Positions 35,228 through 46,616 of a stretch of DNA of 64,000 nt are shown here, in pieces. The notes under the pieces were generated by a model that worked only from the letters and a program-made list of their open reading frames with translations, was not told where the DNA came from and searched no databases. A program made the translations under genes and the position numbers. Source of the stretch: Silene conica (lineage: Eukaryota; Streptophyta; Magnoliopsida; Caryophyllales; Caryophyllaceae); the NCBI GenBank assembly GCA_029255685.2, contig CM055312.2, positions 2,380,649 to 2,444,648 of the forward strand. The letters run 5' to 3'. How positions within the stretch are numbered: position 1 is the first letter of the stretch; every line of letters begins with the position of its first letter.

Positions 35228-35475
35228 GATAAATTGCGGTCTTAGGACGTCTCCCAAACTTTTGCATTTGCTCAACAAAATTTTTACCTAGGTTCATTTT
35301 AGTTAGACACGCTATATTCATTTGTTTCATTGGTTTTAGGTTCCAAAATAGTCGATCTAATACCACTTTGTAACACCCTATATACCAAAGTGTCTTACCA
35401 AAAACCACCCTTAACATATAAAGGTGTTACCATCTCGTTTACCCGTGGTAGCGAATATCAAATCATCAATAAAAT
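35202..35475 (-). mobile_element. LTR-retrotransposon remnant
   Basis: On the minus strand an LTR-like end GGGTGTTACA (plus 35369-35378) is followed after three bases by TGGTATTAGATC (plus 35354-35365), close to the initiator-Met primer site. Downstream is a 71-codon ORF with no recognised domain. The rest of the element is missing; a Helitron 5' end begins at 35476. Confidence 0.4.
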
Positions 35476-37100
35476 CTATAAAATATAATTAAAAGGCTAC
35501 CTTAAAATGACTAATAAACGCCACGTAGACAAAGCCACGTAGGATCCAAAAATGCCACGTAAATGTCACGTAAACTCATTGTCACGTAATTGTCTTATGT
35601 TATAGATTTAATTCAATTGTCTATAAATTAATTTAATTTATGTAACTCTACTCTACAAATTTACATGAAAATTTCATAATTTTTAATTAATATTTACATT
35701 TTAATTGAACTTTTGTAATAAAATATGGAAATAAAAGTCATAATTTATAATTAAAATTGACATGTTAATTGAAATTTTGGTACTAAAACATGTTAATAAA
35801 TTAAAATTTTTCATATTACTTAACGCCCACCATTTTTATTAACGCTTTCTCCTATTCAATTCATTGTTTTAATTAAACATCATAATAAATTGATTGAAAT
35901 TCTTCATAATACTTAACCCACCAAATTAATTAAAATTTATTCCTCTTTAATTAAATTTTGTAATATAATATGTTATAATTTGATTAGATCTTTTTATACT
36001 ACTTAATAGTTAATACCCATCATTTTCATCAATATTTTTCCCTATTTAATTCACCTTTTAAATTGCTCAATAATCAATTATCTAATTTAATAATACCATA
36101 AAATAAATTAAAAATAAAATTAAAATATGGTAGTCTACGGTTATAGAATGGCTATAAAACCCCTATACTTTATATTCAAAATATTTATTTAAAATCTATT
36201 GCAAATGTGCTTATGAGTTTCTAAGATGTGTATTATATTTTATGGTTTTATTTATTTATTTGATTATATTGAGTAAATTGACTATTAAAGTTGAGTATTT
36301 TTGTTGTTATGTACAATAAATAATATTTTAATTTGTTATGTTATTGTTTTTATAAATTCTTTGATTTATATTTGAATTCGTATTTTTCATTTGGTTTAAT
36401 TTTTTATGATTTACATGTGACAATGTTTTGATTTGTTTGTTAATTTTTTGCCATATTGATGTTTTACTTTTTGGTCAATATATTTTTTATATGAACTTTA
36501 AAGTATCATGAAATGTATGTGAATGCAAATAAGATAAAACATCACATGAATAATCTAAAGAGGGAAAAATTGCAAAAGGCACGTAACTAAGGTAAAATCT
36601 ATACAATATAATTAAAAGGCTAATTAAAACATTTAATTTTAATTCACATGTAATTTTTATTATAGTAGTTAATACTAATTCATCTATGCATTAAAAAGTT
36701 ATTTATCTCCAAAATTGTCACATGCTTATAAATACCGAAAAAATAAAAATAAAATAAAATTTTAGTTGCAATCACAAAAACTAACATAAACTCTTTATTC
36801 CTCTCTCATAAATTTGGTTATTAATCTATTTATTTATTGTGGTAGTAGTAATAACAATAACAAAGCAAGCCTTTCCCATTTCATTTCTCATTAAACCATA
36901 TTTTGTCTATATTAGACTTCATAATACTAAGAAAAATCTATAACTCTATAATCTAAATAAAAAATCTATAATTTATCTATAAATCTAATTAAAAAGCAAG
37001 TCAAGTTATCTAGCATAATCTATATGTCATATTTAATTACATAAGATAATATCTTAAATCACTGTTGTATAAAGTGGATTTTGTAAATAAAAAAAAATTA
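35476..37100 (+). mobile_element. Helitron 5'-end sequences without matching 3' ends
   Basis: TCTATAAAATATAATTAAAA begins at 35476 after host A. Related starts occur at about 36600 (TCTATACAATATAATTAAAA) and 36978 (TCTATAAATCTAATTAAAAA). They match the starts at 41868 and 43389. No hairpin plus CTAG is found before the mariner, so these are truncated or share a distant terminator. Confidence 0.5.
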
Positions 37101-37609
37101 TACTCCCTCCTACCCAAAATAAGTGTCCCGTTTGCCCTTTTTTTTTATTCGTCAAAGTGTCCCGTTTGGTGGTATTTGTACGGTTTTATTACGTTTTTAC
37201 CCTTCCCTATTTACATTTATTACCCATCACCCACCCCTTACCCAATATAATTAATTAATTAACCCAACCCACTAACCCCATATACCCACTAACCCAGTCC
37301 AATTATTTACCTAACCCAACCCATTACAACCCCAAATCCACTAACCCCTCCCGCCATTTAATAACCTCCCAACCCTAATTAATCCCTCACTCTTTACCCG
37401 CAGCCTTCGTCTTCATCATCTCTCTTATCTACCCAAACCTTAATCTCGTTTCTCTCTCCTCAGTCACCTCCTCTCATCAGAAATCATATCTCCTCTCATA
37501 TCATAATCTTTGTTCTTCTCTTTTCGTCAATTTTCTGAGTAAAAAACTCTATAATCGGTATTCTCATTGGAAAATCTGGGTTTACAGTTGTGATTTTAGG
37601 CGAAAATAA

Positions 37610-38095
37610 ATGGAAAAATACGTGTTGTTTGGTGGTCAGATTGATTTGAAAGCTATGGAGAAGCAATACGAGGATTACGATTCTGGGGATGAGGGGGTGG
37701 ATGGTGAGGCAGAGACTAAGGATGAGGTTGTTGTTGCGGGTAGGGAAACGATAAGCAAGGAAGAAAGCGATCGGGTGAAGGGTGAGCTTTGGATAGCAAG
37801 ACGTAAGAAACCGGAGAAACGTCTGACAGTTATGAAGGATCTGATTAAATATTGGCCTCAATATGGTATTTTATTGGAGTATGAAGTAGAGTTGGCTAAA
37901 AAAGAGAGTATGTCTGAGTTTGCATGTTCGCCTGGGGTTGCATGTCTGCCTGAGGTTGCATGTTGTTCTGAACCGGAGTTAGATTATGATGAGATACGAA
38001 ATAATCCAACTATACGAAGTTGGTTTATGAATGAGGTTGAGAAATATTGGCCGTGTTTTAATGGGACAGAGGAAGATGAATCCTTCTGTCTTTAA
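37610..38095 (+). CDS. Unknown 161-aa ORF inside the mariner element
   Basis: The ORF starts ATG at 37610 (MEKYVLFGGQIDLK) and ends TAA at 38093-38095. It converges on the transposase gene, which is on the other strand. Residues 19-60 are strongly acidic (EDYDSGDEG), 61-73 basic (WIARRKKPEKR), a cysteine cluster lies at 106-119 (ACSPGVACLPEVACC), and the motif KYWP occurs twice (80-83 and 145-148). I recognise no domain. A pyrimidine-rich leader (CTTCATCATCTCTCTTATCT) precedes it. It may be an accessory protein, a captured host gene, or an exon of something longer. The opposite strand is also partly open, but this frame has a better start and more protein-like composition. Confidence 0.5.
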   Translation: MEKYVLFGGQIDLKAMEKQYEDYDSGDEGVDGEAETKDEVVVAGRETISKEESDRVKGELWIARRKKPEKRLTVMKDLIKYWPQYGILLEYEVELAKKESMSEFACSPGVACLPEVACCSEPELDYDEIRNNPTIRSWFMNEVEKYWPCFNGTEEDESFCL

Positions 38096-38628
38096 ATTAA
38101 TGAGGCCGGATCTTCAAAGGTTTATTCTACATCTCTTACTTTCTTAACTTTTGTTTTTAATTCAAATGGACTAATGATGATAGTGTACCATTTATTTGTT
38201 AATCGTGTAATTTCCGCTTCATCTTAACAAAAAAACCCAGTGATCTCTAATGTGAGGGCTGTTGATTGCCAACAACATTGTTGGTCGTATACAATGCCAC
38301 CACTTTTTCCGGTGATGAGGCTGTATATGAACAACATTGTTGCCTAAGTTGTTTACATTAGCTAGTTAATCTGAAATGCTACCATAACAAAATATCCCTG
38401 ACTGCAAACCTTCAATGCTGGTGATTGTTGTTTTATCTACTGCTGTTTCATGTCATGTCTGCAATTTTAGTTCTGCTGTGCAAAAAATTGTAGCTCGTTG
38501 CTGGTACTTCTGCTGTCTTCAAAATATTTTCATGTGCCCAAAATGTTGTCTTTTGGTGGTACTTCTTGTGATTGCTTCGTTGTCTTCGTACATACTTCAC
38601 CTGCAAAATGTTAGTCTTCCTACATTCT

Positions 38629-40127
38629 TCACTCGTCAGCACATATTTGTTGTAACCAGTCAGTAATTTGACCAATGGGGGGCATCCCATCCTCACTTAC
38701 ACTGCTGGATGACAGAAGTGTTGCTTCAGTAATGGTGCCAACAGGTTCAATATCACCTGTTGGTTCATTACTAGTGCCACTGGTACTTGTCTGGTTCTCT
38801 GATAATGTCACTGCATTTACTAACTCATTTATACTGCTAGGATCCCCAACATTCTGTATATACCTAATGCATTCCTTAACCAAATCAATGTCAGCAGTAA
38901 GGTTATTAGGAAGTAAACCAGTAGAAGCTAGTACGTTTTTGTGCATATGTGGCACAGCATAATCTATGCCTCCTTTCCTTTTCATTACTTCAAGCATACA
39001 TGCCTGTAATGTTAACCACACGTACTTGAGTTTGAGAGCTTTCTGTTCTTCATAGGCAGTGACTGTGTTGTGTATTAATTCATCTAATACCATTGCCTTT
39101 TTCTTTTGTTGAAGAGATTGTATTGACCTAAAAAACCCCAAGTCTAAGACATTCAAGTCTGGTGAGTTGGGAGTTTGATAGGCCAATTCAATACTCCATC
39201 CATCTGTTGTAGCCATTGCTTTGAAATCAGGGTCATCATTTGAAAAATGAGGACGAGCGTTATCTTGTTGTATAACCACACGTTTAGGCCTATCAGCAGG
39301 CCATTTAGCCTTAATTGCTGGCAATACACAGTTTAAAATCATGTCCTTTGTTACTTGTTTATTTATTGAGTCAATGCATTTTGTTTCTAATGTCCCTGCC
39401 ACTCTGTTTTTGGAATTTCTTTTCGCTGGAACTTGGACAACAAATGGCCAGATTCCTATCTTCCCATCAAAAATCATTTCCCCATCTGACCCATACATTG
39501 GCTTTGCTACGGCACACATGAACATGGCTTTCTCTATGAAATTTTTTGACTGTACACACCTATGTGGATTTTTTCCCCTTTTCTCATGTAAAAACGTGTA
39601 GAAGGTTTAGTTTTTGCAAACCATTTCTCATCAATGTGTACGATATGACTGTCATCTTTAAACACAACTGTTTTGGTTAATGCATGATACTCTAAGTGTT
39701 GTAAACAGAATAGTAGTCTAGCAAGTTTGTTGTTGTCATTCAAACCTGGCTTGAGTGCGTTTGTGTGTGCCCGTATCTGCTTTGACTTAACCCATCTCGA
39801 AACCGTGGACTGGCTGACTCCTATGTTGTCTGCTAAGTCTTGTTGTGTAGTCCTTTTAAGTAGATCAATTGCTTTGATCTTCTCCTCGTCTAAGGCAGCC
39901 TTTCCCCTCTTCTTGGATCCTTTTTTCCGGTTGCCCACATCTACTATTGTGTTTGTTGTTCTCTGTGATTGTGCAAGCTTCCATATTCTGCTAACTGTCC
40001 TTCTTGTCACCATGAACCTTTCTGCCACTTCATTTATGACACCATGAGAGGGCCTGCGGTTGTTGCTTTTACTCACCAATATTTCATTTATTTTTTATCT
40101 TTCAAGGTTTGTTAGATTCCTCTTCAT
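38629..40127 (-). pseudogene. Mariner transposase (DD39D), two small lesions
   Basis: The minus strand from ATG 40125-40127 reads MKRNLTNLER, then TAA (40095-40097), then KINEILVSKSNNRRPS and a helix-turn-helix region (QQDLADNIGVSQSTVSRWVK). The first catalytic aspartate is in HIDEKWF. The frame breaks in an A6 run (plus T6, 39569-39574) and resumes as NPHRCVQSKNFIEKAMFM. The second D is in QQDNARPH and the third in NVLDLGFF; 39 residues separate them, the plant mariner signature. The last frame stays open to 38629 (ending QQICADE). One base and one codon separate this from an intact enzyme, and both lesions could be sequence errors. Confidence 0.9.
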
Positions 40128-40871
40128 TGAATGTTGTTTTCAGATTTTTGTTTGGAAGTTCTTTATGTGAAAGTGCTATTTTGGCTGTTTGCTATTGAAT
40201 GAACCCCCCATGAATAGAAAATCTATTTATAGACAGTGACTGGAACTTTGCACTGTGATTGTTTTTTTCATTTTGGCGCCTGAAAATTTCATCTTCTTGT
40301 AATTTGGCTCCATTATTTAAATTTGGTGCCAATTTCAAACTTAGATGACATTGGATGTGAATGTTATTGGACTGACATTTGAGTTAGCTTGGCTGATGGA
40401 ACACCTGTTTTGGGACGATCGACATTAGATGACGGGAATCGACGCTAATCTGAAGTCCATCTTTTATTTTTTTAAAATTTAAGTACTGTATTTATTTTAA
40501 TGTAAACGTAATTTATTTAATGTATTGTAATTTATGTAATTTAATGTAATCTATGTAAGTTAATTTTATGTAATGTTATTTAAAGTCGTTAATTAATTTA
40601 ACGCGGAAGTCTGTAAAAAAACCGTTTATTGTTGTTACAACTCTCTTTGAAGTGATGTATGTGTATTAGTAAAGGGGGGGGGAACAGAATGGGATTATAA
40701 AAGGGTGGGAGTCATTATGACTTTAATCATATCATTATTTCTTACAAATCATACCTTCTCTCTCCAATCTAAATACCCCTACACTACCCAAAATACACCA
40801 AAATACACAAACCATATATAAATCCTTGACTCAAGGCCAAACGGGACACTTATTTTGGGTAGGAGGGAGTA

Positions 40872-41867
40872 TTTATTAGTAATCAAGCAAACTTGATACA
40901 TTTCATTTCCTCTTACTCTGTATTTATATTTATATTAATTTCATAATAATGAAAAAAATGATACTTAAAAGTCAAATGTCATGAACCTTGATTCATATTT
41001 ATACTTATATTCAAGTTGATAATCTATAAATAATATAAAAAAGCAAGACAAAGCATTAGATTTTACCATTTCAGAGGAATTCTAGCAAGCCATATCATCC
41101 ATTATCTAAAAAAGAAAAAATAAAAAAAATAATGGATTTACAAGCATTAAATGCATACCACGTTTTTAAATAGCATAACATCATTACTTAAAAAAAATAA
41201 TGAATTTACAAGCATTCAATGCTCACCAAGTTTTTAAATAGCATAATAACAAATAGAGTTTAGATTCTGAATTTTTAATAAATTTAACAGCAATTAATAA
41301 ATCAAAATGCATGCTAAATTTAAAAAATTTGTGTTCATTGTTAGAATAAGTTAATCCCCAAATACAAAAAATGCATCACTGCAAATTTACATCATGCAAC
41401 TATTTTGTTTTGCTATAAAGATTAAATTTTATACATCTATCTATACAATATAATTTAAAGGCTAATTATTACACTAACTTTTTTAGCGTTCCGTACTTGC
41501 GTGTAAAGATAAGCTATTTACAATGTATTTATCTAATAACTAAAACATTTTAATTATTATTATATTTTACACTCTAAAAAATATTAAAAAGATAAAATTA
41601 TTTGGTGAAGTTAATAGATTCTAATACACTTTTGACCTTTCTTTTGTCTATAATAAATTTTAGAATTTATTCAACGTGTTATCTAAAATATTAAAGTTCT
41701 TTTAGAATATAAAAAGTAACAAATTTACTCCATAGTCATAATTGAAAAATATATTGTATAAATAGTATACTTATACAATATAATTAAAACGCTAAATTAA
41801 GTAGTTTTTTTTATCGTCGTGTGCCAAGATAAGATATTTATAATGTGTTTATCTAAAAAAATTATCT
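40872..41867. other. AT-rich DNA with Helitron starts and a short duplication
   Basis: About 41090-41250 contains two roughly 75-bp units (ATTTACAAGCATTxAATGC, GTTTTTAAATAGCATAA). Helitron-start-like sequences lie at about 41437 (TCTATCTATACAATATAAT) and 41767 (TTATACAATATAATTAAAAC). No gene. Confidence 0.4.
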
Positions 41868-42307
41868 ATAAAATCTAATTAAAAGGGTAGCCTAAGAAGT
41901 GTGGTGTGGCAAAATTAAACGTGACATGACAACTTTAAATGTGACATGGCGAAAAAAAGTGACATGGATGATCAATTTAACAAAAAAAATATAAGTTAAG
42001 AAATTAAAAAATATAAGCTTTAAACACAAACAAAAATTACTCATTGATCTCCTCTCATAATTTTTGTTATTTATTTACCTATATTAATTAACCATTATTT
42101 ACTTTATTTAATGAAATGGCCTTTTAACTTTATTTTCATTACTATATATACCCAGTTTGTATATTCCATATTTTTTATCTTCGTTCTATTCATAAAATAT
42201 TGAGAGAATTAGTTGCAAATTATTTCCTATGTAACCATTATAACAACCCTAATTTCAACTTCATTCAAAAAATTAGCACTAAAATATACATAGAAAAGTA
42301 AAATAGT

Positions 42308-42720
42308 TATTTCGTTTTTTTTTATTTTTATTATGTTTTGAATTAATTAGAATCTTATTATTTATTATTTTTTGTGTTTATTTTAATATTGCAGAAGAAT
42401 GAATTTTCATCTTTAGTAAAAACATTGGTAGTGAGGTATAACTAGAGAACTAAATTAATTATTCGCTTCTTATTTTTATTATATTTTGAATCAATTAGAA
42501 TTTTATTAGTTTTTTTTTGTGTTTATATTAATATTGCAGGAGGTTGAATTTTCAACTTTAGTAAAAAAGTTTTAGGTAAAGTATATGCAAAGAACTAAGT
42601 TAATTATTCTCTTTTTACTTTTACTATGTTTTGAATCAACTAGAATCTTATCAGTTATTATTTTTGTGTTTACATTAATGTTACAGAGGATGACATACTC
42701 ACTTATAAATAATAATGCAT
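42308..42720. repeat. About three tandem units of roughly 146 bp
   Basis: Units share TTTTGAATCAATTAGAAT, TTTTTGTGTTTA and an AATATTGCAG block (ends near 42394, 42539 and 42686), the first two followed by TGAATTTTCA and TTTAGTAAAAA. The first two units are closest; the third is diverged. Confidence 0.7.
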
Positions 42721-43388
42721 GAGATTGAAAATAGCAATTATGGATCTTCTTTACAGATTTTTTCTTGATTTGAATGACTCTTTTATATTTCCCAATTTTT
42801 TTTTCTTTCTGCAATGATGAGTTTGAATTATTGAAAGGTTACAAAAATCTTTAATAAGTTATTGACATGTTACATTATTGTCTTTCAATCTTTCTTACAC
42901 GTTGGTATCCTTTGTAACACTTATGTTCTATTTTTATTTTGTAAAACAAGTTAGAAATCAAATTGCTTAGTCAGAGTGTTAAAGTACGATGCACATATAT
43001 CAATTTTATCATATCAATTTGTTGTTCCAATTCCAATGCTTTCAATCCTTTAAATCATTTTTTGCTTTCCATCAAATATATTATTCTATAACTCACAATG
43101 TTTTTTGGATAAAAGTTCTTTTCTAAATGATCTGTTTATATTTTATTTCTCATGAGTTAGGAAATGTTAATATTTCGTATGAAGTATAATAATATTGTTT
43201 TGATTATACTTTTGGATGAATGGTCGAACTTGAATAATCTATGTTTGGAATTGTATATAAATTTCTATTTGTTGCGTGATTCCAATAGATGTTTAATTAC
43301 TTTTGCCCAACTTATACTACTAATAATTATAATTAGAGTTCACCTATAAAGTTTTGATATTTACATTATTCCCCTACTTTGTCTCAAA

Positions 43389-44042
43389 TCTATAAAATCG
43401 TATTAAAAGGCTAACCTAAAAAATGTGACATGACCAGTTTAATTGTAACGTGACAACTTTTATGTGTCATGACAAAAAAAAGTGACATAGATTACCAATT
43501 TAAGAAAATTATAAAATATAAGTTAAAAAATTATAAAAAGTAGAAGGCATAAATAAAAAAAATTGTAATTGATCTTCTCTCATAATTTACCTTGTTTATT
43601 TAACCATTATTTCATTTATTAATAAAATGTTCTTTAACCTTTCTTTCATCATTATTATATATACTCTTTATTTATGTACCATATTTTTTTTATTTTTCTT
43701 TCATTCATAAAGTTTTGAGAGAATTACTAATAGATTTTTTCATATATATTTCGAATTTAGGAGGTTTTAACTGTATATGGAGTAGAAAATAAATTTCAAT
43801 GCAACTTTTAGATGATCGTTTCAAAACAACCAAGTTATTCACATTTTGGTTTGTCTATCCTCATGAATCAAAAATTGGATTGTATTAAACATTTGTTTTA
43901 AAATAACGCTCCCTCGGTCGTGTTCGTTTTAAACAAATGATTGAGAGAGGGACTACTCCGTATAAGTTATTCACAAATTAAACACTTAAACACAGTAAAT
44001 TATTAATGATCCCGTGATTTTCACGGGCTCCAATCAAACTAG
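43389..44042 (+). mobile_element. Helitron, 654 bp, complete
   Basis: Begins TCTATAAAATCG after host A (43388) and ends CTAG (44042) before host T, with the 7-bp-arm hairpin 12 bp upstream. This is the inner, complete unit of the composite at 41868-44042. Non-coding. Confidence 0.75.
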
Positions 44043-44576
44043 TAACATATTATAAAGGTAAATCTTAACTGCAAAAGTTACAGTCTTAAACCAAAATAAA
44101 TACAGCTAAACTGTAAAAGTCGTAAAGTCTAAGCAGCGGATACTAGACAATGATCAATGACGACTCAACCCTATCCAATCCCGCGAACTACTCTACATCC
44201 AAAACTTGTTCATCAACTGCTCACCATCCTTAAATGGATCACTGCAGTTTTACACCAATAACAAGAGGTCAATAAACTGCATAATCATCAAAGTAAAAGT
44301 ATACAGAAACAATCACAAGAAACCAACATTATGCACCCTTTACTCCCTCACTCACGGTAAACGACTACACACCGCAATGTATAGCCCTACTAGGTTACCC
44401 ACCGCAACAGGTAACCTCATCGCCAGTGGGGATCGCAACCTTACCACCTAATTCCCGCTCGTCACAACGAGCAAACTCTAGATTATTAACGTGCATATCT
44501 CCCTTGTGATGGGAGTTACAAGAGGCGAACAATAGAATGAGACTATCTGTCGAAATAGCCCCATCATTACAACCAC

Positions 44577-44613
44577 ACCATCCCATCACCATCACCATCA
44601 CCATCACCACCAC
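44577..44613. repeat. CATCAC short tandem repeat
   Basis: Several units of ATCACC within CCCATCACCATCACCATCAC. Confidence 0.8.
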
Positions 44614-44687
44614 TTCCAATCCAAATCTACAACAATCACACAATAAAGCATATAATCATATCCAATACAAATACTATAATCAATCAA

Positions 44688-46109
44688 TCTCTATACTATA
44701 AAAGGAATAGAAATCTAAGCATTCTCATTGGCTATTGAATTTTAGGTAAAAATTTGATTAAAGCTAAGGTAGGGTCCCCCATGATCTTAAACTAATTAAT
44801 TACTCTCTCTCTTCCTTCTATTCTTCTATTAATCCAATGATTTTTTACTTCTTAATTCAATAAATTGTAAAATTATAAAATTAATTAACTTTTAAAAATC
44901 ATTTAATTTACTTCCTTTTATTTTTAAAAAGTGAACAAGTAAATAGCCGAGAGAATGCATTGAGATAATGTTACTATTGTTCATCGAGTAGCGAGTATTA
45001 TTCACTGTATAATAACCATTTTTTTAATCACATATTTACCTCAACAACAAAGATAAACAACAAAAATAATTTTTTTTTTGATGAAAATAGAGTTGATAAA
45101 CGGACAGCAAAATTTTTTAAAGGTTGTATATTTGAACACATACTTTATATCAACTTAAACGAGCCCAAAAATGAAAAAAATACATACATAATATAAAAGT
45201 AATGAAAAAAGGATAAAAATTGTTACAATAATATTCAAAATAACAATGTGTATTATATATCTGACGGGGATAAATTAATTTTTCATTTGATTCTCTCTTT
45301 CGTTAAGCATTAATTAACAATCAAATGAAAAAAGGCAGAGCCGTGAGTGAGTTGAAGTGAGGTGAGGCGGATATAGGTTTTATCAAATGAACGAACGTAG
45401 AATCTTTCACTTTGTTATACACACTACATAAAGTTTAATAGCTGGTAATTATCGAATGGACCCAATGCATACTAATAAGAGACATGCATCTGGTAAAATA
45501 TACACAAATAAATTCATATAACTTTACACCAAATTTAATATAGAGATCTGGATTATAATATCCAGATTATATGAACAAAAAAAGATAAATTAAAATTAAT
45601 TACGAAAATAAAATTCTGAATAATTATTTTGCACGTGGAAAAAATCAATCTCATATATATAGTCTGATGGTCAGAGGATTTTTTTGGATGGTTAGAAAAA
45701 CGAAGTTTGTATTATATGGTCGGATTTTATTTTGGCAGTTAAAGGGTCGGGCAGGAATAATTTGGGTTAATTAAGATAGTTTAAAACTTAAAACGGATAA
45801 TAGCCAATAAACATACATATAGATTTGAAAATACGTATGTTTATTGGCTATTATCCGTTTTAAGTTTAAAACAAGTTAATTTCAACCCTTAGCTCTATAT
45901 ATATGTTTTAAACAAGAATTTTTGTATTTTTATAATATTGAGCTAATGCGATGTTTTTAATTACGTCTAAGTTAAACGTATAATTTTTTTTTACATTTAT
46001 ATTAGTATAACAATATTATTAAAATCAACTTTTATTTATTCACCATCTTTATTGATTTTTTAAGTTAAAAAAATTAAACCCGTGCATTTTTTGCACGGGG
46101 TAAAACTAG
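44688..46109 (+). mobile_element. Helitron, 1422 bp, non-autonomous
   Basis: It starts TCTCTATACTATAAAAGG after host A (44687) and ends with hairpin CCCGTGCA TTTTT TGCACGGG (46079-46099) then CTAG (46106-46109) before host T. TCTCTAxTATAAAA is the typical plant Helitron start. It contains the long palindrome at 45779-45872 and no replicase coding. Confidence 0.85.
45779..45872. repeat. Near-perfect 38-bp palindrome with 18-nt loop
   Basis: Left arm 45779-45816 and right arm 45835-45872 pair almost completely (core CGGATAATAGCCAATAAACA), with a slip near the base (TTTAAAAC versus GTTTTAAA). Loop is 45817-45834. Confidence 0.9.
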
Positions 46110-46496
46110 TTAAGTAGGAAAACTCTACCTTATTCGCAAAGTAATAAGACAACGCAATGTGTGACGATCTAGAAATGCTCTTCTACATATCCGTTACCTA
46201 ATATAAAACAATCAATCAACCAACAAAACCCCCCAAAACCCCCAACTAGGGTTTGTCTAATCTATTAGACTGACGCATAACATAATGATGCGAACTTATT
46301 GAAATGATTAACGCGGAAAGAGATGCAAAGGCGCATGAATCAACGCTCTTAGCCTTGGAATTGATTAGATTAACAGGAGATGAATGATTTGTTGTGTAAA
46401 ATATTAGGTTAAAACTGATTAAAAACGGAGTAGAAATGTTATAATACTCTCTTTTTAATTTAAACAAAACTGCTAAAAAACTACTCATCAAACATG

Positions 46497-46616
46497 TTAC
46501 TTGGTCGAGTAACCGACATACTCGATCGAGTAAGCCCAAATTGAACGAGTAACTCGGTCGAGTTTCCACTCGCAGAACCCAAGCCTTAGACAACGGATAA
46601 CCTACTCAACCGAGTA
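46497..46616. repeat. Cluster of CTCG-type palindromes
   Basis: Four to five near-palindromes of the form ACTCGATCGAGT (for example CTTGGTCGAGTAAC, ACTCGATCGAGTAAG, AACTCGGTCGAGTTT, CTCAACCGAGTAG) lie within 120 bp of the LTR-like fragment. Confidence 0.75.

Larger units (their letters stand above)
37103..40869 (-). mobile_element. Full-length mariner-like element, 3767 bp
   Basis: 32-bp perfect terminal inverted repeats (tip CTCCCTCCTACCCAAAATAA, 37103 and, inverted, 40838-40869) are flanked by TA (37101-37102, 40870-40871). The minus strand encodes a plant DD39D transposase and the plus strand a second ORF. Element length and features fit the plant mariner group that is thought to mobilise Stowaway MITEs; the MITE at 3669 shares its CTCCCTCC tip. 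Confidence 0.93.
41868..44042 (+). mobile_element. Composite Helitron: two 5' ends, one 3' end
   Basis: A first start TCTATAAAATCTAATTAAAA at about 41868 and a second TCTATAAAATCGTATTAAAA at 43389 each lead into the same roughly 350-bp 5' region (GTGACATGACAACTTT..., TCTCATAATTT, TTGAGAGAATTA). Only the second reaches a 3' end: hairpin CCCGTGA TTT TCACGGG (44011-44027), then CTAG (44039-44042). Confidence 0.6.

Noticed and set aside
37496-37861. 121-codon minus-strand ORF in the mariner
   Set aside because: It lies opposite the 37610-38095 ORF and has low-complexity, codon-shadow composition.
44206-44643. Short ORFs in the LTR-like fragment
   Set aside because: One encodes a CATCAC-repeat artefact (VMVMVMG), and none has a domain.
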